Part shown: in pieces, positions 19,201-25,329 of the stretch
Numbering within the stretch: position 1 is the first letter of the stretch
Layout: each line of letters starts with the position of its first letter
Source of the DNA: Myxococcus eversor
GTDB lineage: Bacteria > Myxococcota > Myxococcia > Myxococcales > Myxococcaceae
Assembly (NCBI RefSeq): GCF_010894455.1
Contig: NZ_JAAIXY010000016.1
Span: 186,001 to 250,000, forward strand
Length of the DNA: 64,000 nt
Direction of reading: 5' to 3'
Program-made: the position numbers and the translations under genes
The notes under the pieces: model-generated
What the model was told of the DNA's origin: nothing
The model's database searches: none
Seen by the model: only the letters and a program-made list of their open reading frames with translations

Positions 19201-19419
19201 GGGAATACGGTAGTTGCCCTGAGCGTCGGTGACCACGGTCTGCTCACCCTGAAGGTTGGGCGAGGTCGCGGTGACAACAACGTCAGGAACAGGCTGCCGG
19301 CTTTGAGCGTCGATGACAGTACCGATCATCGTGCTCGACTGCGCGAAAGCCGCCGATCCATAAAGCAGACCTGCGGCCAGGACAACTCCGGTTTCCCGGA
19401 GCACTCGGTTAAAGTGCAT
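16207..19419 (-). CDS. Oar-like TonB-dependent outer-membrane receptor
   Basis: The 1070-residue product starts at ATG 19419, with GGAGGGG 7 nt upstream; an in-frame ATG 27 bp earlier has no such site. A 26-residue signal peptide ends GSAAFA. A carboxypeptidase-regulatory-like beta-sandwich (about residues 30-105: GTVIDAQSRQPVPDVVVTAT, GNYRIPQLPPGVYTLRF) is followed by a plug domain (about 125-235: VVDGLSTNDPAYGVNASPMS, GGYLPEFGRSTGGVINAVTRSG). A long beta-barrel ends RLGVRYTF, with the terminal Phe of outer-membrane barrels. This is the Oar family architecture, which in Myxococcus includes a protein required for development. Its ligand is unknown. The tonB-exbB-exbD genes diverge from the same intergenic region. 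Confidence 0.93.
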   Translation of the reverse strand: MHFNRVLRETGVVLAAGLLYGSAAFAQSSTMIGTVIDAQSRQPVPDVVVTATSPNLQGEQTVVTDAQGNYRIPQLPPGVYTLRFEKEQFKPYARSDVQLRLNRTIRVNVELLPESLGEVVEIVGAPPTIDVGSTTTGVNVDQEFIKRIAVARPGGKGGAARSFESLAELAPGAQNDQYGVSINGATSPENGYVVDGLSTNDPAYGVNASPMSIEFVQDVNIITGGYLPEFGRSTGGVINAVTRSGSNEFHGSVFANLTPGTFEGNRKLIQEEGTVISGLNELKNLGDFGATLGGPILKDKLWFFAGFAPSFTRYQHTRTLNAIRLNSDGSTAINDEGFTVVDPIAGSDRQYFADTRTVQYMGKLTYLINQDHNVSVALNGTPTTTGGMGKLSINPQSGGLPGALAARPGDYAFTETNANATSLALKYAGAFMDKKVLVDANLGWFHQTASTLPADGSKLGSTQGLAGYSRMTYVNPRRLTQFENLPAGQEGACDPLVLNEGTPEEEVIERCPITGYSVGGPGFMSDAKLDRYQINAKATYLLNALGTHVLKAGVDTEFLSYDQTKAYGGGVFFQESAPYAGATLNGAPYAGAALADYRRYGYQASPDSPITQLTQQSKTTSTTIGGFLQDSWSIANRLTLNLGVRYDVQAMYGGDGELALILGNQWSPRIGAIVDPFANGRTKFFVNFARYYEQVPLNMLDRAFPGERRYNARRVMAEPGTGEAGCDPSDRTSQETECRDPANVIAQPESSRNPNRLYTGGKVENEPIDPDISPQSSNELVVGGEYELIANTRVGASYTYRNMNMVIEDMSRDDGNSYFLGNPGSGFAKEFPKPERNYNNVTVYLNRTFSDGWLAQANYTWSKLEGNYPGLFRPETAQLDPNILSDFDLVSLLANRTGPLPFDRTHQIKVFGAKEFNFTNELSASLGLSYRGNSGTPINYFGSHALYGPDESFVLPRGAGGRTPWLNVIDSNIGVNYRVSKDSVVSVTLDVFNLFNFQGVNTVDQTYTLRNVAPIANGKPSDLPGNVTWQEGEERDEPFGTVDGDTNPNFKNPTSYQPPRQMRLGVRYTF

Positions 19420-19462
19420 ACCAGACCCCTCCAAGGTGGGCTGCAACCGAAAATGACTGGGG

Positions 19463-19490
19463 AAAATATCCGAGGTCTATCAGTTGTCAA
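19463..19490 (-). promoter_or_regulatory. Candidate sigma-70-type promoter of the receptor gene
   Basis: On the minus strand a perfect TTGACA (19490-19485) is followed after 16 bp by TATTTT (19468-19463). This predicts a start near 19456 and a leader of about 37 nt to the ATG at 19419. The -35 hexamer lies within the spacer and right arm of the 23-bp inverted repeat listed next. Confidence 0.55.
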
Positions 19491-19496
19491 TAGACC
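19474..19496. promoter_or_regulatory. Candidate operator: 23-bp inverted repeat overlapping the receptor -35
   Basis: GGTCTAT (19474-19480) and ATAGACC (19490-19496) are perfect 7-bp inverted arms separated by 9 bp. The site covers the -35 box of the receptor promoter, the usual placement for a dimeric repressor. The regulator is not encoded in the window as far as I can see. Confidence 0.5.
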
Positions 19497-19560
19497 GTTG
19501 CTTTTTGGTAACCAGTGGGGCAATTGCGCGATCACGTCAGTTACCCTTGACCGTGCTTGC

Positions 19561-19588
19561 TTGAACCCGGAACGCGTTTCTGTATGGT
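19561..19588 (+). promoter_or_regulatory. Candidate promoter of tonB-exbB-exbD-exbD
   Basis: TTGAAC (19561-19566) and TATGGT (19583-19588) are 16 bp apart. The predicted start near 19595 leaves about 56 nt of leader to the tonB ATG at 19651. A second -35-like TTGACC at 19547 has no matching -10. Confidence 0.45.
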
Positions 19589-19650
19589 AGCGCGCCCTTT
19601 CAGCCGGGCGGGGCGTGGTGGGTGTCCACTGGTGATGAGGAGTCTAGTAC

Positions 19651-20403
19651 ATGTTTGATTCAGTCCTTGACCGCGGTCAGGCGCCCAGAGCGCGGTTCGG
19701 CGTGGGGACCACCATCTCCGTGATCCTGCACGTCGCGTTGTTCGGCGTGGCCTACTTCCTGTCGACACGGGAACCGGTCGAGGAGGAGAAGGAGATCGAG
19801 GTGACGCTGAAGGCCACCATGGCCCCGCCTCCTCCTCCCCCGCCGCCTCCTCCTCCGGCGGCGAGCACCAAGCCGAAGACGACCCCCAAGAAGCCCAAGA
19901 AGCCCGACACCATCGTCCAGCCCAAGGAGATCCCGAAAGAGGTCCCCAAGGAGGCCGAGCCGGCCGAAGAGCCGGAAGAGGCTCCCGAGGAGGCCAGCGA
20001 GGAGCAGGTCGAGGGCGGTGTCGAGGGTGGTGTCGCCGGCGGTGTGGTGGGCGGCGTCGTGGGTGGCGTGATCGGCGGCGTCGTGGGTGGGCAGTTGGGC
20101 GGGACGGGGACGGAAGTGCTGCCGTTCGGTGCGGGCATGACCCGTCCGGAGAAGCTTTCCGGCCCCAGCCCGGAGTACACGCGGGAGGCGCTCGAGTCCC
20201 GCGTGCAGGGCACGATGATCGTCAAGTGCGTCATCACCATCGAGGGCCGGGTGGAGCGCTGCCGAGTCATCAAGCCCCTGCCCCACATGGAACAGGCCGT
20301 CATGGACGCCCTGGCCTCGTCACGCTACAAGCCGGTCACGTTCCAAGGCCGTCCGGTCCAGGTGGACTACACCTTCACCCTGAATCTGAAGTTGCCGCGC
20401 TGA
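19651..20403 (+). CDS. tonB: TonB energy transducer
   Basis: TonB couples the inner-membrane ExbB/ExbD proton motor to outer-membrane receptors. The 250-residue protein has a short cytoplasmic N-terminus, one membrane helix (about residues 20-38, TTISVILHVALFGVAYFLS), a ten-proline run (about 57-66) and a Lys/Pro then Glu/Pro spacer. It next carries an unusual Gly-Gly-Val repeat (about 120-150). The C-terminal TonB fold (about 170-250) reads EYTREALESRVQGTMIVKCV, then SSRYKPVTFQGRPVQVDYTF. Many TonB proteins lack the Gly-rich tract, which may add length or flexibility to span the periplasm. It is the first gene of a four-gene plus-strand unit. Confidence 0.93.
   Translation: MFDSVLDRGQAPRARFGVGTTISVILHVALFGVAYFLSTREPVEEEKEIEVTLKATMAPPPPPPPPPPPAASTKPKTTPKKPKKPDTIVQPKEIPKEVPKEAEPAEEPEEAPEEASEEQVEGGVEGGVAGGVVGGVVGGVIGGVVGGQLGGTGTEVLPFGAGMTRPEKLSGPSPEYTREALESRVQGTMIVKCVITIEGRVERCRVIKPLPHMEQAVMDALASSRYKPVTFQGRPVQVDYTFTLNLKLPR
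20011..20100 (+). repeat. Gly-Gly-Val-coding repeat inside tonB
   Basis: A run of about 10 short in-frame units of the type GGCGTCGTGGGTGGC encodes repeated (V/I/A)xGGV steps. It is imperfect at DNA level, so it is an encoded repeat rather than a fresh slippage tract. Confidence 0.7.
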
Positions 20404-20475
20404 TCCGGGCGCGCCGTAGAGAAAGCAGCACCGCTGACCACCCCGCGCTCGTGAGGAGGAGCGCTTAATCAAGCC

Positions 20476-21159
20476 ATGCAATTCACTCTCATCGATATTT
20501 GGCACCACACGGGCACCTTCGCCCGTATGATCATCTTCACCCTGGCCATCATGTCGGTGGCGTCCCTGGTCGTGATGGCGGAGCGGATGATCGTCTTCCG
20601 CAAGACCCGGTCCGACAGCCGCAACTTCGCCGCCAAGATGGGTGCCATCCTGGCGAAGGGCGACCTGACCACCGCGGCGAACACGAACCTGGGCAAGGAC
20701 GTGGGTCACCTGGGTCGGGTGATCAACTCCGGCCTCACGGCGTACCGCATCAGCCCCAACAACAAGGACATCGCGGTGGAGTCGGTGGCGCGGGCGCTGG
20801 AGCGTCAGGCGCAGCGCGAGGTGCAGAGCATGAAGCGCGGTCTGGGCCTGCTGGCCACGGTCGGCTCCACGGCTCCGTTCGTCGGTCTGCTCGGCACGAC
20901 GATGGGTATCGTCAACGCCTTCCAGCTGATGGCGGCGGCGGGCTCCGGCGGTCTGGGCACCATCTCGGCCGGTATCGCCGAGGCGCTCATCACCACGGCC
21001 TTCGGTCTGTTGGTCGCCATCCCCGCGGTGATGGCGTACAACTTCCTGCAGGGTTGGGTGGACGCTCGTTCGGTGGACATCTCCGAGTCCTCCAACGAGT
21101 TCCTCGACGTGGTCGCCCGCCACATGGGCGGCGGCGCGCACTCCTCGCACGCGGCCTGA
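20476..21159 (+). CDS. exbB: MotA/TolQ/ExbB proton channel family protein
   Basis: The 227-residue protein has a first membrane helix near residues 12-35 (FARMIIFTLAIMSVASLVVM), a cytoplasmic loop and two further helices. The family signature is LGLLATVGSTAPFVGLLGTT (about residues 120-139), then GIAEALITTAFGLLVAIPAV (about 168-187). ExbB forms the pentameric stator of the Ton motor, with ExbD inside. The context (tonB 72 bp upstream, two exbD genes downstream) supports ExbB over TolQ or MotA. A GAGGAGGA site precedes the start. Confidence 0.92.
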   Translation: MQFTLIDIWHHTGTFARMIIFTLAIMSVASLVVMAERMIVFRKTRSDSRNFAAKMGAILAKGDLTTAANTNLGKDVGHLGRVINSGLTAYRISPNNKDIAVESVARALERQAQREVQSMKRGLGLLATVGSTAPFVGLLGTTMGIVNAFQLMAAAGSGGLGTISAGIAEALITTAFGLLVAIPAVMAYNFLQGWVDARSVDISESSNEFLDVVARHMGGGAHSSHAA

Positions 21160-21216
21160 TTGGCAGTCACCGGCGAGCCCGGGGACGACCCGAGGCCCGC
21201 CTCCCGACGTGAACGC

Positions 21217-21238
21217 GGCCCCTGAAGTCGAAGGGGCC
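21217..21238 (+). other. Hairpin in the exbB-exbD gap
   Basis: GGCCCCT (21217-21223) and AGGGGCC (21232-21238) form a perfect 7-bp stem with an 8-nt loop in the 132-bp space between exbB and the first exbD. There is no T tract. It may be an mRNA processing or stability element, or a partial terminator that lowers ExbD output. Confidence 0.35.
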
Positions 21239-21291
21239 AGCGACGCCACCCGGGACGGCGGGCTTCCACCACCTGGAAGCAGGTTAAACGC

Positions 21292-21705
21292 ATGGGAATG
21301 TCAGCTGGCCCCAAGGGGGGCATCAAGAGCGAGATCAACGTCACGCCCCTGGTGGACGTGGTGTTGGTGCTCCTCATCATCTTCATGGTCGTCACCCCCA
21401 TGCTCCAGCGCGGCAAGTCCGTGGAGCTGCCGAAGGCCACCGAAATCGAGAAGGAGAAGGGGAAGGACTCAGACCCTCTCTACGTCTCCATCACTCCGGA
21501 CAAGAAGGTGTTCCTGGAGAATGACCAGGTGGACGAGCAGGCACTCCAGGACCGACTGGCGGAGGAGCTGGCGAAGGACCCGGGCAAGAAGATCCTGCTC
21601 AAGGGTGACAACACGGTGAACGTGGGCGACGTGCGCAGGGTGCTGGACGTGGCCCGCAAGGCCAAGGCCAAGCAGATCGCGCTCGGCGTCGAGGAGAAGA
21701 AGTAA
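21292..21705 (+). CDS. exbD: ExbD/TolR family protein 1
   Basis: The 137-residue protein has the ExbD layout: a short cytoplasmic N-terminus, one membrane helix with the essential proton-carrying Asp (INVTPLVDVVLVLLIIFMVV, Asp about residue 23), and a periplasmic domain ending LGVEEKK. It shares the same membrane-helix sequence with the next gene, which it overlaps by one base in a TAATG junction, so translation is probably coupled. It follows exbB by 132 bp. Confidence 0.93.
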   Translation: MGMSAGPKGGIKSEINVTPLVDVVLVLLIIFMVVTPMLQRGKSVELPKATEIEKEKGKDSDPLYVSITPDKKVFLENDQVDEQALQDRLAEELAKDPGKKILLKGDNTVNVGDVRRVLDVARKAKAKQIALGVEEKK

Positions 21706-22208
21706 TGGCCGGGCACAAGCAGCGTCAGTGGGTGAAGCCGCAAACGCCGCCCAACTCGGAGATCAACGTCACGCCGCTGGTGGACGTGGTGTTGGTGCTC
21801 CTCATCATCTTCATGGTCGTCACGCCCCTCCTGGAGAAGGACATCCTGGTGCGCGTGCCGGACACCGAGGTGGAGAACGAACCGCCGCCGGACCCTGATG
21901 CCCAGCAGTTGGTGGTCCTGCTGGACAAGGATGGTGGCTACTCCATCAACACGGAGAAGGTCCCCACCGCCGACTACGTTCCGCGGCTCAAGCGGATGCT
22001 CGCGGCGAAGAAGGCGGACGACAAGGTCGTGTTCTTCATGGCGGACGACGCGACCAACTACGGCCGCCTCATCCTGGCCATGGATGGCGCGAAGGGCGCT
22101 GGCGCGAAGGTCCTCGCCATGGCGACCGAGCTGCCGTCGAACGCCGTCATCCAGGGCACGCAGGTGGACACCGGCACTCCGGCGCCCGCCCCGACGCCGA
22201 CTCCCTGA
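21705..22208 (+). CDS. exbD: ExbD/TolR family protein 2
   Basis: The 167-residue protein repeats the ExbD design: N-terminal PPNSEINVTPLVDVVLVLLI with the conserved Asp, a single membrane helix, and a periplasmic domain that is diverged from the first ExbD. It has a Pro-rich tail (TPAPAPTPTP). The near-identical helices and different periplasmic domains suggest duplication with specialised TonB-side contacts, perhaps as a heterodimer. The start overlaps the first exbD stop (TAATG). Confidence 0.92.
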   Translation: MAGHKQRQWVKPQTPPNSEINVTPLVDVVLVLLIIFMVVTPLLEKDILVRVPDTEVENEPPPDPDAQQLVVLLDKDGGYSINTEKVPTADYVPRLKRMLAAKKADDKVVFFMADDATNYGRLILAMDGAKGAGAKVLAMATELPSNAVIQGTQVDTGTPAPAPTPTP

Positions 22209-22250
22209 AAACCTCCGCCCGGGGCCCTACGCTCCGGGTTGGAGTCGCGG

Positions 22251-22279
22251 TTCACAATCAGAAGCTCGTCGGCTAGAGT
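22251..22279 (+). promoter_or_regulatory. Candidate promoter of the DUF2378 gene
   Basis: TTCACA (22251-22256) and TAGAGT (22274-22279) are 17 bp apart. The predicted start near 22286 falls only a few bases before the ATG at 22289, and no Shine-Dalgarno is visible. The mRNA could be leaderless or nearly so. Confidence 0.4.
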
Positions 22280-22288
22280 TCACTCCTC

Positions 22289-22912
22289 ATGGCTGACGAG
22301 CTTCTCGTCTTTGAACAGACCATCGAAGCCCTCTTCCTGCGCGCACTGCACGGGCGGTTGACACCCGCTTGCAAGAATCGCCTGCGCCAGGCGGGGCTCG
22401 ACGTGGACCAGAAGCTTCGTCCCGCCTACGCCTTCCCGTCGTGGATGGCCTTCCTGCGAATCGCCGCGGAAGAGCTCTTTCCCCAGGAAGCCATCGGCCC
22501 CGGCACGTGGAAGCTCGGCGAGGCCTATATCGAGGGCTTCCGCGAGACGATGCTGGGTCGCGCGGTGCTGTCGCTGCTGCGGGTGCTGGGGCCTCGCCGG
22601 ACGCTCATGCGGGCCACGCAGAACTTCCGGGCGGGCAACAACTACACCGAGTCGAAGCTGGTGGAGGTGACGCCCACCCAGTTCGAGCTGTGGATGAACG
22701 AGGTGGGTGACTACCCGGACTTCACCGCCGGCATCATCCACGCGGGGCTGCGGGTGGCCGGCGCTCAGGACGTGAAGGTGGAGGCGTCCGGCTACGACGG
22801 CCACGCCTGCACCTACCGCATCAGCTGGAAGGAGGCCTCGGTCTCCTCGGGCGTCGCGGGCAGCGGGGACTCCAAGGCCGCCATGAGGTCGGGGTCCATC
22901 AGCTCCCTGTAG
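22289..22912 (+). CDS. DUF2378 (TIGR02265-type) myxobacterial protein
   Basis: The 207-residue protein matches the myxobacterial paralogous family DUF2378: MADELLVFEQTIEALFLRAL at the start, LDVDQKLRPAYAFPSWMAFL (about residues 37-56), LGEAYIEGFRETMLGRAVLS (about 77-96), and a basic-aromatic TPTQFELWMNEVG region. These proteins occur in many copies per myxobacterial genome and have no known biochemical role. The last 100 bp overlap the end of the convergent membrane-protein gene (22813-22912). The C-terminal tail in the overlap (SSGVAGSGDSKAAMRSG) looks unstructured. Confidence 0.88.
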   Translation: MADELLVFEQTIEALFLRALHGRLTPACKNRLRQAGLDVDQKLRPAYAFPSWMAFLRIAAEELFPQEAIGPGTWKLGEAYIEGFRETMLGRAVLSLLRVLGPRRTLMRATQNFRAGNNYTESKLVEVTPTQFELWMNEVGDYPDFTAGIIHAGLRVAGAQDVKVEASGYDGHACTYRISWKEASVSSGVAGSGDSKAAMRSGSISSL

Positions 22913-23457
22913 ATGAACTCGGCGATGAGGCCGGTCACCATCCAGATGGGGAGGATGTAGAGCGACGTCATCTCCCAGAAGATGGCGCCCGCGTCCGCGT
23001 AGTACCAGATGCGGTAGCCGGTGAGCCGCTCCAGCATCACCCCGCTGAAGCCCTCGAAGAGCAGGATGCCGACGCCGTAGACGGCGGCTCGGAGGCTGGC
23101 GTGCTGGTAGAGCATCCAGCGGTAGACGGGCTCCACGAAGAAGAAGCACGCGACGCCGTAGATGAGGAACATCCACAGCGAGCACTGGCCATAGGCCGTG
23201 ATTGCGGGCGCGTCCCAGATGGCGTTGAGGGCGAGCCGGTCATCCACCCGCCACTGGAACTGGAACAGCGCCCCGAGGACAGGCACGTCCCGCGCGATGC
23301 GCACCAGGTTGTAGAAGAAGATCTCCGAGCTGATGCCCACCATGCCGTAGAGGCAGAAGCGGAACATCGCGAAGGCCACCTTCATCCGCTGGCCCCGCTT
23401 CATATCGGCCCGACGGATGCGGACCGGACGCCGCCGTTGAATGACCTGCGACCCCAT
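22813..23457 (-). CDS. Multi-pass membrane protein, CmpB-like
   Basis: The 214-residue product is chosen from ATG 23457, which has an AGGGGGAG site about 10 nt upstream; ATG 23466 and TTG 23505 are longer alternatives. It shows about five hydrophobic segments: FAMFRFCLYGMVGISSEIFF, CSLWMFLIYGVACFFFVEPV, AVYGVGILLFEGFSGVMLER, WEMTSLYILPIWMVTGLIAE. The spacing of a Tyr-Gly turn, an ERLTGYRIWYY segment and a closing WEM helix resembles the putative ABC-transporter CmpB family, but that is only a resemblance. Its 3' end overlaps the DUF2378 gene by 100 bp. Confidence 0.7.
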   Translation of the reverse strand: MGSQVIQRRRPVRIRRADMKRGQRMKVAFAMFRFCLYGMVGISSEIFFYNLVRIARDVPVLGALFQFQWRVDDRLALNAIWDAPAITAYGQCSLWMFLIYGVACFFFVEPVYRWMLYQHASLRAAVYGVGILLFEGFSGVMLERLTGYRIWYYADAGAIFWEMTSLYILPIWMVTGLIAEFIYRELMDPDLMAALESPLPATPEETEASFQLMR

Positions 23458-23683
23458 GCGCGTCATCTCCCCCTGCGTTCCCCAGATACCCGCCAAGGTA
23501 CCCAAGACGCACCCGCCCTGGCTAGACCCTCTGCACTAATCCAATGTTTCTGGAATCGTGACGCAGGGGCCCTTGGGACGGGTATCCGCCACGGGAGATT
23601 GGGTCGACTCGGGCTTCACGTCGGGAGGACGCCGGTACGGGGGTTGCTCCGCGAAGGAGCCGGCGTCTGGGGAAGGGCGGGAC

Positions 23684-25318
23684 ATGCTGGCGAGGGTGCG
23701 GTCGGGGGCGTTGATGGGAATCGACGCGGTGGTGGTGGAGTGCGAGGTCGACATGGCGCTCGGGCTCCCCTACTTCAACGTGGTGGGGCTGCCAGAGGGC
23801 GCGGTGCGGGAGTCGAAGGTGCGTGTCGTCTCCGCGCTGAAGAACACGGGCTTCGAGCTGCCGCAGAAGCGCATCACCGTGAACCTGGCGCCCGCGGACT
23901 TGAGAAAGGACGGTGTGGCCTTCGAGCTGCCCATCGCCCTGGGGGTGCTGGCCGCGGCGAAGCTGCTCGAAGACGAGCCCCTGGCGAGATACCTCTTCGG
24001 GGGAGAGCTGTCCCTGGACGGCTCGCTCAAGCGAATCAAAGGCGTGCTGCCGCTCGCGGTGGCGGCGAGGGACAGGGGCTTCGAGGGCGTCATGGTGCCG
24101 GCGGCCAACGCGGCCGAAGCCTCGCTCGTTGAGGGCCTGACCGTCATTCCGGTGACGAGCCTGCGCGAAGCGGTGGACCATCTCACGGGCACCCACGTCA
24201 TCACGCCATACCGCCGTGAAGGCGCTTCGGTGACGGCGACCCGGGGGCGGCCCGAGCCCGACATGGCGGACGTGCGCGGACAACCCGAGCTCAAGCTGGC
24301 GCTGGAGCTGGCGGCGGCCGGTGGCCACAACGTGTTGATGTGCGGACCTCCGGGCTCCGGCAAGACGATGCTCGCGCGGCGCCTGCCCAGCATCCTTCCG
24401 GCGATGACCTTCACCGAGGCGCTCGAGGTGACGAAGGTCTATTCGGTGCTGGGCCTGCTCGGCGAGGGGCACGCGCTGGTGAGGGAGCGGCCCTTCCGCG
24501 CTCCGCACCACACCCTCTCCGACGCGGGTCTCGTGGGCGGAGGGCCCATGGCGCGTCCTGGAGAGCTCTCGCTCGCGCACCACGGCGTACTCTTCCTGGA
24601 TGAGCTGCCAGAGTTCCGGCGCAATGTGTTGGAGGTGCTGCGCCAGCCGCTGGAAGAAGGAATCATCCACCTCGCGCGGGCGAACCAGAACGTCAGCTAT
24701 CCCTGTCAGGTGATGCTGGTGGCGGCGATGAACCCCTGCCCCTGCGGCTACTTCAACGTGCCGGGCCACACCTGCACCTGTCCCGAGCATCGGGTGTTCG
24801 ACTACCACGCGCGAGTCAGCGGCCCACTGCTGGACCGCGTCGACATCACGCTGCAGACACGTCCCGTGGAGTACCACCACCTAGCGCGCGCGGAGCCGAG
24901 AGAGAGTACGAGCCGCCACCATCGGGAGCGCGTGGAGGCCGCGCGCCAACGCCAGCGGGAGCGCTATCACGACGAGCCCGGCGTGCACTGCAACGCCCAG
25001 CTTCCCTCTCACCTGCTGCGGCGCCACTGCATCCTGAGTCCGCGAGCAGAGAGGATGCTCGAGCTGGCGGTGCGTCACCATGGCTTGTCGGCACGCGCGC
25101 ATGACCGGCTGCTGAAGCTGGCCCTGACTCGCGCGGACCTGGAAGGACATGGGCGCATCGAGGACGTGGACATGCAGCTCGCCATCGACTGCAGGGCGTT
25201 GGACCGCCGCGGATGGCTGCACGCCAACACCCACGGCGGCGGTGCCTCGCACGCCCGCTCCGGAGCCCGAGGGCCGTGGATGCCTTCCGGCCCCCGTCCA
25301 CCCGAGCATCCGGAGTAA
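23684..25318 (+). CDS. comM: YifB/ComM-family AAA+ Mg-chelatase-like protein
   Basis: The 544-residue protein starts at ATG 23684 (GGAAGGGCGGG upstream); the frame stays open further upstream without similarity. It has the N-terminal Lon-like domain of YifB (about residues 1-165: FNVVGLPEGAVRESKVRV, ITVNLAPADLRKDG), a Mg-chelatase AAA+ core with Walker A CGPPGSGKTMLARRLP (about 218), Walker B HGVLFLDELPEF (about 299) and the zinc-like MNPCPCGYF...CTCP loop. A C-terminal lid follows. ComM in Vibrio is a hexameric helicase that promotes branch migration during natural transformation. It ends 11 bp before the convergent ndh gene. Confidence 0.93.
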   Translation: MLARVRSGALMGIDAVVVECEVDMALGLPYFNVVGLPEGAVRESKVRVVSALKNTGFELPQKRITVNLAPADLRKDGVAFELPIALGVLAAAKLLEDEPLARYLFGGELSLDGSLKRIKGVLPLAVAARDRGFEGVMVPAANAAEASLVEGLTVIPVTSLREAVDHLTGTHVITPYRREGASVTATRGRPEPDMADVRGQPELKLALELAAAGGHNVLMCGPPGSGKTMLARRLPSILPAMTFTEALEVTKVYSVLGLLGEGHALVRERPFRAPHHTLSDAGLVGGGPMARPGELSLAHHGVLFLDELPEFRRNVLEVLRQPLEEGIIHLARANQNVSYPCQVMLVAAMNPCPCGYFNVPGHTCTCPEHRVFDYHARVSGPLLDRVDITLQTRPVEYHHLARAEPRESTSRHHRERVEAARQRQRERYHDEPGVHCNAQLPSHLLRRHCILSPRAERMLELAVRHHGLSARAHDRLLKLALTRADLEGHGRIEDVDMQLAIDCRALDRRGWLHANTHGGGASHARSGARGPWMPSGPRPPEHPE

Positions 25319-25329
25319 CGCGCGGAAGG

